From assembly GCA_009602725.1 (NCBI GenBank), contig WELB01000024.1, positions 463,450 through 512,214 on the forward strand: a stretch of DNA of 48,765 nucleotides. Reading direction: 5' to 3'. The translations under genes were made by a program, and so were the position numbers. The notes beneath the pieces were generated by a model, which was given only the letters and a program-made list of their open reading frames with translations, made no database searches and had not been told where the DNA came from. The DNA is from Spirogloea muscicola (taxonomy: Eukaryota; Streptophyta; Zygnematophyceae; Spirogloeales; Spirogloeaceae). This document shows, one piece after another, positions 36,311 through 46,939 of this stretch (the first letter of the stretch is position 1; each line of letters opens with the position of its first letter).

Positions 36311-36798
36311 CAGCCGCAGCCTTCGCCCGGGCCAGGACCTGCGGCGGGCGGCGAGGAGGCGCGCGCCAAGCCGGCGCCCAGGCCTGCCGGCGACCTCCCT
36401 CCGGCCAGCCGCTGCAGCCACTGCCCTCCTCCTGTCTCTCCACCAGCCCTGCTCGTTCTCCTCGTCTTGCCGCTGCTTGGGCCGGCCGCGACCGCCGGCC
36501 GGCAGCCGGATCCGGCCGACGTGGCGTCGAGAGAGCTGCGCCTCGCCAGACCCACGTCGGGCTTTCTGCAAAACCCCGCGTCCCTGGCGGCCGCTGCGGC
36601 CGCCCCGCCGCCGCCGCGCTGGATTACTTGGCCGAGTCGTCGCTGGCCGGGCAACTTAATCGGGGCAAGCCGCCGCAGCCGCCGCGCCCAAGTGGGGCGT
36701 CGGGCGACGCCGATGTTAAGCTTGCCGATGCTGACGGCAGCGGCGGCGGCGTCGCGGACGACGATGCTGCCGCTGCTGCCCCGCCGCGCGAGCGGGAG

Positions 36799-39111
36799 AT
36801 GCACGTCATCGCGGCGATCGAGGAATGGAACCGCGCGCTGCCGCCGGCGGCGCTGCACGCCAAGTACGCCGGCATGGCGGCCTCGCCGCTGGCCTTCTTC
36901 CTCGCCACAAACCACCTCTTCTGGGCCGACTTCAGGTCTGCGGATGGCTTGGCACTGAGATGCACATAATGTGGGCCACGGCTTGGCCTCGACTGATCCT
37001 CTTCAGTCTTCTCAGAGGTTGTCAATGCGTCAGCTATACGAGTTGCAAATATGGCTTCTGGGTGTCTCTTTCACTAGTGCAGCCTGATAAGTGCAGCTTG
37101 GCCTGCTTGTTGTAACGAGTGGCCGAATCACGCACTGTGCGCAGCGGCGACGACCGGCTGAGTAAGTTTGGGAGCGAGGCAACACGGACGTGGATCTGTG
37201 GTGATTGCACCACCGAAAGCTTTGGCACGTATGGTGGGGAGGAGCAGGGCCCACTGTATGGCATCACGGCGTTCGACGAGGCTGTCATCGGCGACTACCA
37301 GGTCAGCCCATTGACCTCATAACCAGTGCATCCTCTTAGCAGCTGGCTTGGCTATCACTAGTGCTGCTGCATTCAGACCAGATCATAGAAACCCAGGGAT
37401 GACAAGTACAATCTGTGGTGTCGGCAGTACGACGTGTGGCGCCTCGCTGTGTGCATCGTTCTGGTTGCTGAGGCCAACGGTGGGACCTGCACCACTGAGC
37501 CCGTCAAGGTGCGCACATGTTCACCACTGCTCAGCATAGGCGCTCGTGGTTGCACTAGGAGCACTGACGCAAGCACGGGCATTGACGAGCGCGCATGCAG
37601 ACAAAAGCAGTAGAGGCATTCGCAAGAAAGTACCTCCGCACAGTGGTGGCATCAAAGCATGGCGAGCCTGCAAGCGTGCACGAGCCACTTGGCTCCCCAG
37701 GAAGCCGCAGGAGCAAGCTAGTGCATTTCCTCGCTACTGTGGAGCGCGACAATCACCGTCGGCGCTTCCTACGCAAGTGGTATGTGAATGCGACGTGCAG
37801 TGTCGCAGAAATGCTGTCATGCTCTGCCCCTCATATCCTCACAGAGGGTGACATTATTGTGCACAGCATACTTGACCTGCTTATCTGTATGTCATAGTAC
37901 TGCTTTGTCGTGGCCTTCCCCTTTGTGCAGGGTCACGGATGACGAGGCCGCCGAGCCCAAGCTGCGGGCAGTGGAGGGCCAGCTGCAACCATGCCCACTG
38001 CACGAGCGGGCAGCAGTAGCTGCGGCTCTCACGCAGCACTTCAAGAGGGTGGGCAAAGTAGTGAATGCAGAGGTGAAGGATGTTGCACGGTACCGTGACG
38101 ATGGAGTCGGGCACTCTGCAAGCGGGCTGCCCCGATACTTTGCACTCGTAAGTCAAACTCTCAGAAGGACAGCTTGTTGCACATCTATCATATGCAGCAA
38201 GGCTCATTCTGTACGCCACTTGTTGGCCCCTGGCTGATGACAGAGCTGGTGGCTGTGGCCTTGAAGGTGAATTGTTACGGCGTGCTCCACATCTTGGACA
38301 TAAAGCTGCAGGCAAAGCCGACCGCGTACCACTTCATGCAGCTGGAGGACCGCACCGCATTCAGGCATCAGTTTCTCAATGATGCAGCGCGGCGAGCAGA
38401 AGCAGCATCCACACTGGGCGGCTCTGCTGCTCTGGACGCCTTTAGCGGCTGGATTGAGCTTGACGTAAGCTATGCCTGCGGCATGGGGCCTATTCATGAT
38501 CGGCTATGGCAGCAATGACTTCTAGATGCCACTGGGCAGAGAAGAGTTGGCAAGTACGGTATGATGAGGCGGCACATTTTGATGCAGTCTGGATGCTTGG
38601 TGGTGGCACAGGAGGAGGTGCATCCAGCTGCTGCAGGATACTACTCAGTCAGCGAGTTGTCGCCGGTGTATGAGCGCTTCCCTGCTGTCGCTCACGACGG
38701 CGTCCGCGCCAAGCTGCGTAGCCTTTCGCCACAATCGCTGGCAAGCTCCTAGTAGCCCTCCTCTTTTTCGTGGACAGTCAAACTGCAACAGGGTCGTAGC
38801 TCTAGGATAGTATATCAGTGCGAGACTGACATGTTTGCGCTGGCCACCAGGAGTCACTGCTAGAGATGGCAGAGGTGTGGGCGGCGGGGCTGGGTGGGGC
38901 GCACATACAGGCCGCCAGTACTCTCGAGGGGGTGTCCACCACAGGCGTCCGAACGCGCTTTGCCCGCGAGGTGGGTGCCCTGGCGCGTGCCAACCGCGGC
39001 GGTTTCCAGCAGCTTGTATGCCAGGTGGCCAGCCGGTATGCAGCACAAGTGGCGCTCGACCATGCGGCATATGCCCGACACCTGCTGCCGGTGCAGGCTA
39101 ACGGCTTGTAA
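36799..39111 (+). CDS. DUF2252 family protein (kinase-like fold family, unknown function)
   Basis: Eight exons: 36799-36935, 37145-37301, 37428-37508, 37601-37779, 37931-38147, 38267-38464, 38588 to about 38717, about 38864-39111. The product is about 448 residues, normal for DUF2252. Matches in order: MHVIAAIEEWNRALPPAALH, AKYAGMAASPLAFFLATNHL then FWADF, WICGDCTTESFGTY, ITAFDEAVIGDYQYDVWRLA, KTKAVEAFARKYL, KDVARYR, GVLHILDIKLQAKPTAYHFM, AFSGWIELD, YYSVSELSP and AEVWAAGLGGAHIQA near the end. The usual GDxHxxNFG reads GDCTTESFG, so the His and Asn are missing. The exon 7/8 junction is not settled (38717/38864 or 38701/38851, both in phase), and the exon 6 acceptor is weak. The true start may lie further up: the frame is open back to 36229, into a retroelement tail, and could encode a targeting peptide. 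Confidence 0.75.
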
Positions 39112-40430
39112 GGGGCCCCACAGCTGCAGGCCCAATTTTTGCTCCTAGACCCTTGGTGTTGGAGTGTGATACGAATCGAGGGCGTTCTCATAGTTGCTGA
39201 GTAGTCAGCTAGGCAGTCAATTTGTCAACATGTAGTTGCCTTGCTACAGCTCGTGGATCAGTGCATTTGTGAATAAGGATTCTTAGCTGGGACGGTGGAG
39301 AAAGCCTTAGCATGCTGCACGAGGCACTCTGGCATCCTCTGCAGAATATGTGGGACCTGCTCCATGAGAGGCAAAAGCTCCCCTTAGCGTGGGCTGCCCC
39401 TCTAGGAGATTAGCAGGCAGGGTTGGTGGGTTTCCAAATTTGGCAAAAGTGCAGCTCTTTATGAGGGCAGTCGCTGAGGACATAGAGATCACAGCCTATG
39501 TCGGTCCGTCCGCAAGAGGAGAAGCTCGAGGGAGTGGATCTGGTCACTGTGAGAGACAGCGCCGAGAGTATGGAGAGTCACTTGGTAGGAAGAGGGTCTT
39601 ACAAGGGGGTGATGTCACTGATGGCTGCCACCCAAGAGCCAGAATGACAACCTTCGCCCAGCAATAGGGCCAGCATAAGAATAATGGAAGGATGGCGGCA
39701 AGAGGGGCGGCCGCAGAAAAGAAGAACACAAGCGTTTGCGAAGCCGTGTGCGGCCAGCCCGAAGAAAAGGAGAAGCCCATGGAGGATGTGCCAATGCCTT
39801 GAAGGCAGTGCTGGCCAGTTGGCCATCACGTCTGGCCCGGGAGCCCCCGTAATGGGGTGCTATATGCGAAATGTCAGCCCCGAAACAACAAGGTCTGAAG
39901 GGGCCTGAAAATGCTACCCTGCACAGCTAAACAAGTGGCTACTGCAGATAGTGCTCAAATACCCTAATCAGCAGCCGCAAGTCACAGTAGCTTGCAGCCG
40001 AAAAAGTGTTAAAGTCAACAAGTATCACTGAGGATCACCTCCAGCGGCTTCCTTGATGGGTGGTGGTCCAACAGCAGGGGCATGAAGAAGAGCAGGTAGA
40101 TACTGATGAAGGCGATTGCTGGCAGTCATGCATTCGACGGATTGAGCAATTCCAGGCGCTCATTTTGCATCTGCGTGCAGGCCGTCCCTTGGCTGTCGCC
40201 TCCGAATACCCACCAGGCTTCAAGCTTCGAGCTTCTAGGTATCCCAAATAGCGGGTGTTGACTAAAATCCACAGGGTGCATCCTTTAGCCACTTTTGGCT
40301 GAAAGGTCTACATATCTGGAATTTTGGGTCCCTGACCTTGATCATCAACTTTGGGCTCCATGTAACAGCTATTCCCTACATTAAGAAAGAGCCTTTCCTC
40401 TACGTGTTGACCCGCAGCTAATGAGCAGCT
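39112..40430. other. 3' flank of the DUF2252 gene with a degenerate repeat
   Basis: 39112-39640 holds no recognised gene; the open frame at 39389-39667 starts with GTG and has no motif. 39680-39990 resembles a minus-oriented LINE tail (GTGTGCGGCCAGCCCGAAG, and CAGCAGCCGCAAGTC at about 39968). 39991-40430 shows nothing recognisable. Confidence 0.35.
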
Positions 40431-41440
40431 TGTCATAGCAGCAACCGACCCATACTTGCAGAAGTGCTCGCCTTGGTAATCGGCCGCTCAGGCCCTCCAT
40501 CATTGAGCAAACGCTTCTCTCTACTCCTCCCTGCAGGAGGAGGCGTGCGCAGCGGAGTGCCCGTGCCTCCATTCAGCTCAACTGACTTACTGTCGCTGCT
40601 GACACGATGGTATCAAGGGGGCCTGAGCTGCCTAGCTGGGGCTCTACGTCTTGCAGAAAGTGCAAACGTGCCCTGTATGCACTTGCTGGCCTCTAAATTT
40701 ATTTTGTACAACCTGGTGGAGGACCACGTACCTTGCAATGCAGCGTCGAACTACCTAGCTGGCCACGCAGTGGGTAGTGCAGAGAACTTCGCAGCACTAC
40801 TTCAACTTAGCCCGCTGAGATCGCCTCCTACTACCCGCTGTCAACATCTTTGCACAGGTTGCACAGGTCCTCGTCTCCACATCGAAGTCGAGAATATTAC
40901 TATGAGGATATGCACGACGCGAGGATGTGCTTCCGAGGGGAATGGGCCTGCCTGCAGCATAAATGTCGTTCTTGCGCCATCTTGTGGTCAGCCTGTTTGC
41001 AGCGAGACTAGGCTCATGCTTTGCACCAGGAAGCTGGACAAGCTTCTCTTGGTAGCAGAAGCGCTTGAGATTTGCCGTCCGGTGTTTGGCCATCGATCAG
41101 CGACCTCTGATCGCTGACTGTGATCACTGAGCGGGCCGGCTTGGCAGCAGGTGATGTACATCTGGAGATGTGCTTGCCTTGTACGTGGCACTCAGGCACT
41201 CCATCACCCAATACACGCTTTTTGCTTCCACAGTGTTCCTGCTACCAGCAGCCGCTTGTCATGTCCATCCTTCCCCCTTTTCTGGGGAGCTTCTTGCATG
41301 CGCCTGGCCGAGAAGGCAAGCGGCTACTGAAAGAGAAAGACCCAGTAGAGGGCGATGGCTGTGCTTGGCCAGCCCAGAAAAAAAGCAATGAATAACTGCG
41401 AAGGGGCCAGAAAAGCATGATTTCAGCGCATTGCTGAAAA
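40430..41440 (+). mobile_element. Two degenerate LINE C-terminal copies
   Basis: 40500-40620 read SLLLPAGGGVRSGVPVPPFS followed by LLTRWY, a mutated L-T-R-G-Y end. A second copy follows. It has NLVEDHVPCN and GHAVGSAENF (the nuclease-like block), then SETRLMLCTRKLDKLLLVAE. Its 3'UTR is at 41165-41225 (GGAGATGTGCTTGCC, AATACACGC). Next is a hairpin module at about 41350-41420 (GGCTGTGCTTGGCCAGCCC, GCGAAGGGGCCAGAAAAGC). Frames are broken. Confidence 0.6.
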
Positions 41441-41753
41441 CAAGGGGCGGCTGTGGAAGCCAGCCGGGTGCATGCATGCCCGGCGGACGAGCATGAGAGC
41501 TCCCCCCCGCCTGCAGGCGGCACCCTGAAGCCGCGCTGTCAGGCGCTGCCAGTCGCGCCCCTTGCAGAAGCGGCCCTCCTGAGCGCGCCTCGGCGGCCGC
41601 CTGCCCTGTGGACGAGGGCGTCACGTGAGACGCAAGCCGCCAAGCTTGCCGGTGGTGCTGCAGTGGTCAGCTCGTCGCTAGGCCTCCGCCACTGCGCCCG
41701 GAGGCCAAAATAAGCAATTCAGCGGCGGCGGCGGCGGTGGCTGTGCTCCCAGC

Positions 41754-42970
41754 ATGGCGGCGAATTCTGCTACGCCGAAGCCCCGCTTCAACGATCGCGA
41801 CACGGCGGACCTTCAGCTGACCGTGGTGGACGACTCTGGCGACGGCGCCACCAACCTCCGCCTTCACAAGGCCGTCGTGTGCCAGCAGAGCCCGTTCCTT
41901 GCTGCGCGATGCTCTGCAGTATTGGCCGGCAGCAGTACTGGCAGCAGCGGCGCGTGACGATGGTGGTGTTGACGGCGGTGGGCGGCACCAGCGCTGGCAG
42001 CACACTCGAAGCCTACCGTGCGATCGCTGGTGCCATGTACGAGAAGCCTGCGCTGGCGGTGCCGCTGCAGTGCTTCGACGAGGCGCTGCGCTTCTTGCTG
42101 TTGTCCGCCGAGCTCCTGTTCCAGGACGGCGTCATCCACGCCGTCAAGGACTCGGCCCGCATTCCATGGACTGCTGCAGAGGAGGCGGCCATCACGGCCC
42201 TTGTCACCGCCATTCCCCTCAACGACAGCGGCTGCAAGAAGCTCTTCGCCCGTCGCGTTAGTGGATCTTTTACGGCCCGATGAGTTGGTGCGTCGCGTCA
42301 CGCGGGCGCTGCTTGATGACGCGCTCGACAATATCGCGCAAAGTTCCGGTCCCAAGGAAGCGGCAACAGTCAAAACCCATGAGGCCAAGCTCACGCCATG
42401 CTTAAGAATCTCGCTGGCACGGACCGCGATGCCCTCCACCACCGTGTGGAAGACGGCGTCTTTGATGTCCTTAGCAGGCAGTTCTTTCTCGCGCAGGGAA
42501 AGGACCCCAGTGGGAGGTTGCCAGCCAAATTCATCTGGCTGCTCGAACAGGTCCACGGCCTGGGATTCCGGCAGAAGCTCGCCGAGCTGATTGCTTCGCA
42601 GGAGTGGCTGGCCGGCTCATCACGACTATTATCGACTGCGACACACGCCCCATCGTCGACGTCATCGTGCGGAGCTTACTCTGCGACCTTGCGACGGGGC
42701 GCCTCTCTTGAGGCCAGCAAACGGAGCTCTTTCCTCCTCCTTTGGGTGCCCACCTTGGCCTACGTCAGCTGCCACCGCAACTGGGGAGAAGCGATGTTTG
42801 ACAAGCTATATGCTGATACGAGCAAGGTGCTCAGCACGTTCTCCATCAAGGAGCAGGCTGACACCATAATCGAACTCATGAACAGGACGAAAGTTCAGGT
42901 TAGCAAACGGCATCACCTTTACGGTGGACTGTGGAGAATGCTGCTCAACCTCTACAAGATTTACAGCTAA
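41754..42970 (+). pseudogene. Intronless, frameshifted BTB/POZ-domain gene relic
   Basis: The ATG at 41754 opens RFNDRDTADLQLTVVDDSGD and NLRLHKAVVCQQSPFLAARC, a BTB/POZ start with the LHKAVV strand-helix core. The reading then changes frame several times: about 41910-41980 to AVGGTSAGSTLEAYRAIAGA and CFDEALRFLLLSAELLFQDG; about 42255 to VDLLRPDELVRRVTRALLDD; about 42390 to DALHHRVEDGVFDVLSRQFF; about 42612 to RLITTIIDCDTRPIVDVIVR; and about 42710 back, ending KEQADTIIELMNRT and LNLYKIYS-stop. Nowhere do GT-AG introns explain the shifts, while every other gene here has introns. I read it as a decayed, possibly processed (retrocopied) gene. Alternatives are a single-exon gene with assembly errors or cryptic short introns. 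An intact BTB protein would probably act as a CUL3 ligase adaptor. Confidence 0.6.
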
Positions 42971-43099
42971 AGGTACACACTAGACCGCTCTTTAGATTGA
43001 GTAGGTCTACTACTGATGGTGTTCGACCAATTTTGCATCAAGTGCCCATCTGATGGACGTCGTGCATGTCAAATGCTTGTCAGGCCTGACCAACTTCGT

Positions 43100-44101
43100 G
43101 TCATTCGCCAACAGTTATATTGCCCACTCGCATACTGATCGGATCCTTTCTTGATAAATGTCTTTGTAAATGCAATTATGGTCTGCAGTTCATCATTTGT
43201 GGGCCCAGCCCCATGTCAGAGTAAGCTTGCAATGGCAAGTGCAAAGGCTATTGTGTAGCATATGCGCCCTCCGCGACGAGAATGTATAGAGTAGCTTTCC
43301 CACCTTACACAATTTCTGCATAGCTCAGGAGCCTGAGAGGCACATCCCACTTGCCCTTGCAAAATTTCGTGAGCAGGGCAAGTAGCTTATCCTCACAGGC
43401 AATATCTGTAACCAGCGCAACAAAGAGCTTGAGGGCCCACAGAACCTGAAGAGCCACCTAAGTCAATGTCTGTGCCACTCCGCCACTGGCTTTGTTCTCA
43501 GGTTAGATTGCTGACAGTACGTTTTGCCCTGCTCCACTGAGAAGTACATCGAAAAGACCGATCGAGAAAGATTTTGCGCTTGCTAAGTTCGCACCTGAAA
43601 GCTTAAGAGGACGACCGTCTCCTAGTTGCAGCAATAGCCCACCTTTCCGACTGGGCTCCTCTACATATACTTGGCTGCAATGATGACGTCTGATAAAGCT
43701 GCACAGCGTCAGTATGCTTCTGCTTCTGTAATTCACCGGGGCCTGCCCAGGCGCCTGGCCGTGCCCCGAAGGCGTTCGGACGAATGAAAATGATGCCGTG
43801 CACCTTATCATAGTGGGAGAGTAGCCAAGAAGTGCTGGAGAAGTCATCTGGACGATGGCAATGGACACGGGAAAGATATTGTGCTTCAATCGAGAACATG
43901 GAGAGGGAGGACGTCGCTGTTCACTGTTGACGCATGGGGAGGAGCACTGCAAGTCGCTGCTTGAAGGGACCTGCGCTTGACATTCATCTTGACGATGGGC
44001 ATGACATGCGGTACTTCGATCAGGTATACGTTGCCACCCAGCAGTGCCGCAGCAACGCCTGCCTCCCCATATCCAAGGGGACCGATCAGCTCAGCCAGTT
44101 C
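43100..44101 (-). CDS. Possible exons of a METTL21/Methyltransf_16-like protein
   Basis: Two minus-strand segments look like exons with plausible splice sites. 44101-43971 reads ELAELIGPLGYGEAGVAAAL then LGGNVYLIEVPHVMPIVKMN. This resembles the SAM-binding glycine loop and the following acidic strand of lysine methyltransferases, where L-T-D-L-P-x-V-L-P is usual; the glycine motif is degenerate. 43445-43311 (135 bases, phase 0 on both sides, CTTCAG before and GTGTAAG after) reads VLWALKLFVALVTDIACEDK then LLALLTKFCKG and LLSYAEI. A last piece may start at about 43180 (TIIAFTKTFIKKGSDQ). A further candidate lies around 43605-43520 (SIGLFDVLLSGAGQN). I cannot join them into a full gene, and it may be a relic. 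Confidence 0.3.
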
Positions 44102-44716
44102 CTATGCTGGCGCAACCGCTAAAAGCTTTTCACGACGCTTTCACAACTCACGCCTTGTGTCTCAGCACGGGAAGCTAGGAGCAGGATCGCAGCTTGACGG
44201 CTTGCCCAGCATAGTGCACTGCTGTAGGTAAGTCGCAAAGCATCTAGGACGTAGCTGTCGCCGCCGTAAATAGCAGCTCGCGTGAACAGGCAGGCGACGT
44301 GGGGGGCATCTCCGCTGCGGAGCTGCTTGGCCGTAGCTTCGCGAGTAGCCCTAAACTACTTACAAAGCCCCTCTTTGCCGTGCTCTGTAGAAGAATCTCG
44401 TTAGCTAGACCACGCCGAGCGACCCCGCGACTCGGCCGCGGATCGCCGGCAGGGCCGGAGCTCGGCGTGCCGCCGGCCCAGCCCGTGCTCGAGGCAAGCA
44501 GGGCTGGGGTGCTCGTGCCGGAGGAGCTGCCTGAGGCTGACCTTCGCGTCAGCGAGCTTCCTTTCCTCATCCTCATCTCATCGCTTGGAACACGCAGCTG
44601 CGGCTTGCGGCAGCTGTGAGCACGGGCGCTGCGGCGCCCGACCTGGCTCGAAGACCTCACCGCAGGCAGAGGCGTCCTCGCCCTCCCGCCCCAAGAGGCG
44701 GCAGCCACGCCCCCTC
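44102..44716. other. GC-rich stretch without recognised gene
   Basis: Both strands are open over 44300-44620 but neither frame has a known motif. The long minus-strand frame continues antisense through the neighbouring retroelement and is not credible. It could be the 5' part of the putative methyltransferase gene. Confidence 0.3.
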
Positions 44717-45510
44717 CTTCGCAGCCTCTGGTTTGCGCAGCGGGGTTGCTCCACATCCCTCCGCTCATCTTACTTCCTATGCTTGACACCGATGTAGTGA
44801 CAACTGACTGCATCGACTCCGCCATTTCCGCCAGATCGGCGTCGTTTGCAGGGCACGCGGTCGGCCTGGCGGCCCGGGGCAAGGAGCGAAAATAGTCCCG
44901 ATCACCCGGGTGGTGATGAATCCGCTGCCCTGGCGATAAATGTACACGGGGCTTTCGGCAGCCGCTGCCTGGATCTTCTCCAGCGGCTAGCCCGTCAGGC
45001 CATTGACCGGCGGCCGGGTCTGCCGGGGCGATGCCCGGCTTCAACGCCGCCAGTTCGCTCGCCCAAGTCTTCCGTATGCGCCTGGCGGTATCGTTTCAAC
45101 GCTCCCTTGCCTATGCCGTCCACACGCGAGCAGGCCGAGCTATGACCGCCGCCTCTGGGTCTCAGCGCAGTGCCTCTTTCCCTGCAGCAAGCTACTCCGA
45201 CCTGGTATTGTTCACTCGCGGGTACTGAGCTTCCCTCTGCATCGTCTTGTGTTTGTAGTGTTTTGCAGTGCAGTCCTTCGGCACCTCGTTCTTTGGCTTT
45301 AAACATTGTCCATTCTTTTGGGCTGGCTTTGCCAGTCCCTCTTCTTAATGGGCGAGCACTTTCTTCTGACTCGGGGGTTCTAAGAGCGCAGTATCTGCCT
45401 AGCTGGTGGTTCCATTAGTATGGTCATGAACACCCTCTGTATGCACCTGGCCAGCTTTACAGCGGCTCCTCTGAAAATCAGCAGCCACACTCTTTCTTTT
45501 GGCTCTTGCT
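44717..45510 (+). mobile_element. LINE C-terminal copies with hairpin 3'UTR
   Basis: 44717-44800 repeats the ASGLRSGVAPHPS end. 44800-45000 carries, in shifting frames, DCIDSA and FAGHAVGLAARGKERK. 45031-45228 is a clean C-terminal frame, PGFNAASSLAQVFRMRLAVS through DLVLFTRGY-stop. The 3'UTR follows at 45229-45370 with hairpin GGGCTGGCTTTGCCAGTCCC and AATGGGCGAGCAC. At 45372-45490 a further tail (CTCGGGGGTTCTAAG, TCATGAACACCC, CAGCAGCCAC) recurs from 366 and 36245. The copy lacks any reverse transcriptase domain. Confidence 0.75.
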
Positions 45511-45529
45511 CCCCTCAGCTCATCCCTGT

Positions 45530-46165
45530 ATGAGAGAGAGACTCTTCCAGTAACGGCGAGGGCTGTGTTCGGCCAGCCAGGAAGAAGAATGAGCAAAGTC
45601 CGAAGGGGCCAGAAAAGCGCTGAAGTACACACAAGCGACCTAAGAGGCCACTTGATGCTCCGTATCCCCAATTGAGCAGCCGCAGGTGGGAGAATCTAAT
45701 ATCCGAGCAGCGGGTCCCTGTTCAGCTGCCAGAGCTGCAACCAAAGCACAATCAGCAAGCACATGACGCGCGTGTGCGCGCGTGTGCCCTGGACCCCTGC
45801 AGAGAATCTGACATGCGCATGCCATACACCTGGGCGAGAGCCTGCCGAATAGACTTCGGCCTGCTCATCTTGAGAATGTTGGGAGACTGCATTGCACGCG
45901 AGCCGATGCAGGAGCTCGAGCCACCGAGCACCGAGCGCCCCGTGCTTACAAGGACGAGAAGTCATCCTCCGGCTGATAGAGGATAGGGATAGAGAGAAGG
46001 CGCGTGGAGCGCATGAATGAATGGGAGGCCAATTTAAGCCAATACATTGTTCAGGCAGATTTCAGTGCAAAGTAAACAAGGCTACATTATACGGAGATAG
46101 AGGATAGGGGCTGGGAACGGCCAGCCCAAAAAGAATGAACAGGGTACGAAGGGGATTGGGAGAGC
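45530..46165 (-). mobile_element. LINE fragments, minus strand
   Basis: A hairpin module lies at 45540-45620 (GGGCTGTGTTCGGCCAGCC, then GTCCGAAGGGGCCAGAAAAG). Minus-strand coding relics GALGARWLELLHRLACNAV lie at about 45890-45950. A partial subfamily b tail lies at 46023-46090 (CCAATACATTGTTCAGGCAG). Another module lies at 46095-46150 (GGCTGGGAACGGCCAGCC). Confidence 0.65.
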
Positions 46166-46640
46166 CACTTGCTCAACCAGCTCTCACGTCACGCCATCGT
46201 CCACCACTTTTATGGGGAGCCGGTGGACTTCCATGCAGCCGGGTCGCTAGCGCAGGTGTACCGCATGCGCTTGGCCGTCTCGCTGCAGAGGTCTATGGCC
46301 TGCGCGCTGCCCCTCCGTGCCAGAAGAGCCCTCGCTGCTGCCTCTGGCCAAAACCCGCTTCCAGGAGCCACTTTCTCTGGCCTGAGGCTGCTTAGCAGGC
46401 GTTACTGAGTGATTCGAAGCTGCTTACTTTCTATTTGTGCTTCTTTTTCTCCTCTTTCTTTGGCTTTGGACACTGTCCATTCTTTTTAGGCTGGCTTTGC
46501 CAGCCCCTCTTCTCGATGGGCGAGCACTTTCTTTCTTCTTTACTTAGTGCTTCCCCTGGCCCCTTCTCGTGCTTTGTTCTATTTCTATTTTGGGCTTGTT
46601 TTTCCAGCCGCTATCCTCAATGGGCGAGCACTTCTCTTCT
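46160..46640 (+). mobile_element. LINE C-terminus with two tandem hairpin modules
   Basis: The frame 46169-46408 reads LNQLSRHAIVHHFYGEPVDF, AAGSLAQVYRMRLAVSLQRS and LRLLSRRY-stop, the family's conserved C-terminus. Its 3'UTR holds two successive modules. The first, at 46465-46540, is GGCTGGCTTTGCCAGCCCC then GGGCGAGCAC. The second, at 46553-46640, is diverged and starts CTTCCCCTGGCCCCTTCTCG. This is the clearest example linking the hairpin to the protein end. Confidence 0.78.
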
Positions 46641-46669
46641 CTCACTGCATGCGCTGCCTTTAGGAATAA

Positions 46670-46920
46670 GAGGAAGAATGGGAGGATAAGAAGAAAGGGC
46701 TCGCCCATTGAGGATAGTGGCTGGAAAAGCCAGCCCAAAAAAGAATGAACAAAGTACGAGAAGGGGGCCAGGGGAAGCGCTAAGGAAAGCAAGGACAAAA
46801 AGAAATAAAGCAGCTACGAAGCACTTAGTACCCCGTGCTAAGCAGCCTCAGATCAGAGAAGCTGGGCTTCCGGAAGCTGGTCCCCTGGCCAGCGAGAGAG
46901 AGAGAGAGGAGAAAAGGCGC
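46670..46920 (-). mobile_element. LINE 3' end, minus strand
   Basis: GGGCTCGCCCATTGAGGATA and hairpin GGCTGGAAAAGCCAGCC at about 46720-46736 precede, on the plus strand, the inverted tail CGAGAAGGGGGCCAGGGG. Then, near 46830-46915, comes the inverted LRLLS-T-G-Y-type end. It faces the plus-strand copy at 46160-46640, so 46465-46790 forms a large inverted repeat. Confidence 0.7.
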
Positions 46921-46939
46921 GCGGGGCGCATGGAAGGAA

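Noticed and set aside
43503-43952. 149-residue minus-strand frame as a single gene
   Set aside because: It starts with TTG, has no recognised motif over most of its length, and only its last part might be an exon of the putative methyltransferase.
44244-45044. 266-residue open frame on the minus strand
   Set aside because: It runs antisense to a clear plus-strand LINE fragment at 44800-45044 and has low-complexity Ser/Ala/Pro composition without motifs.
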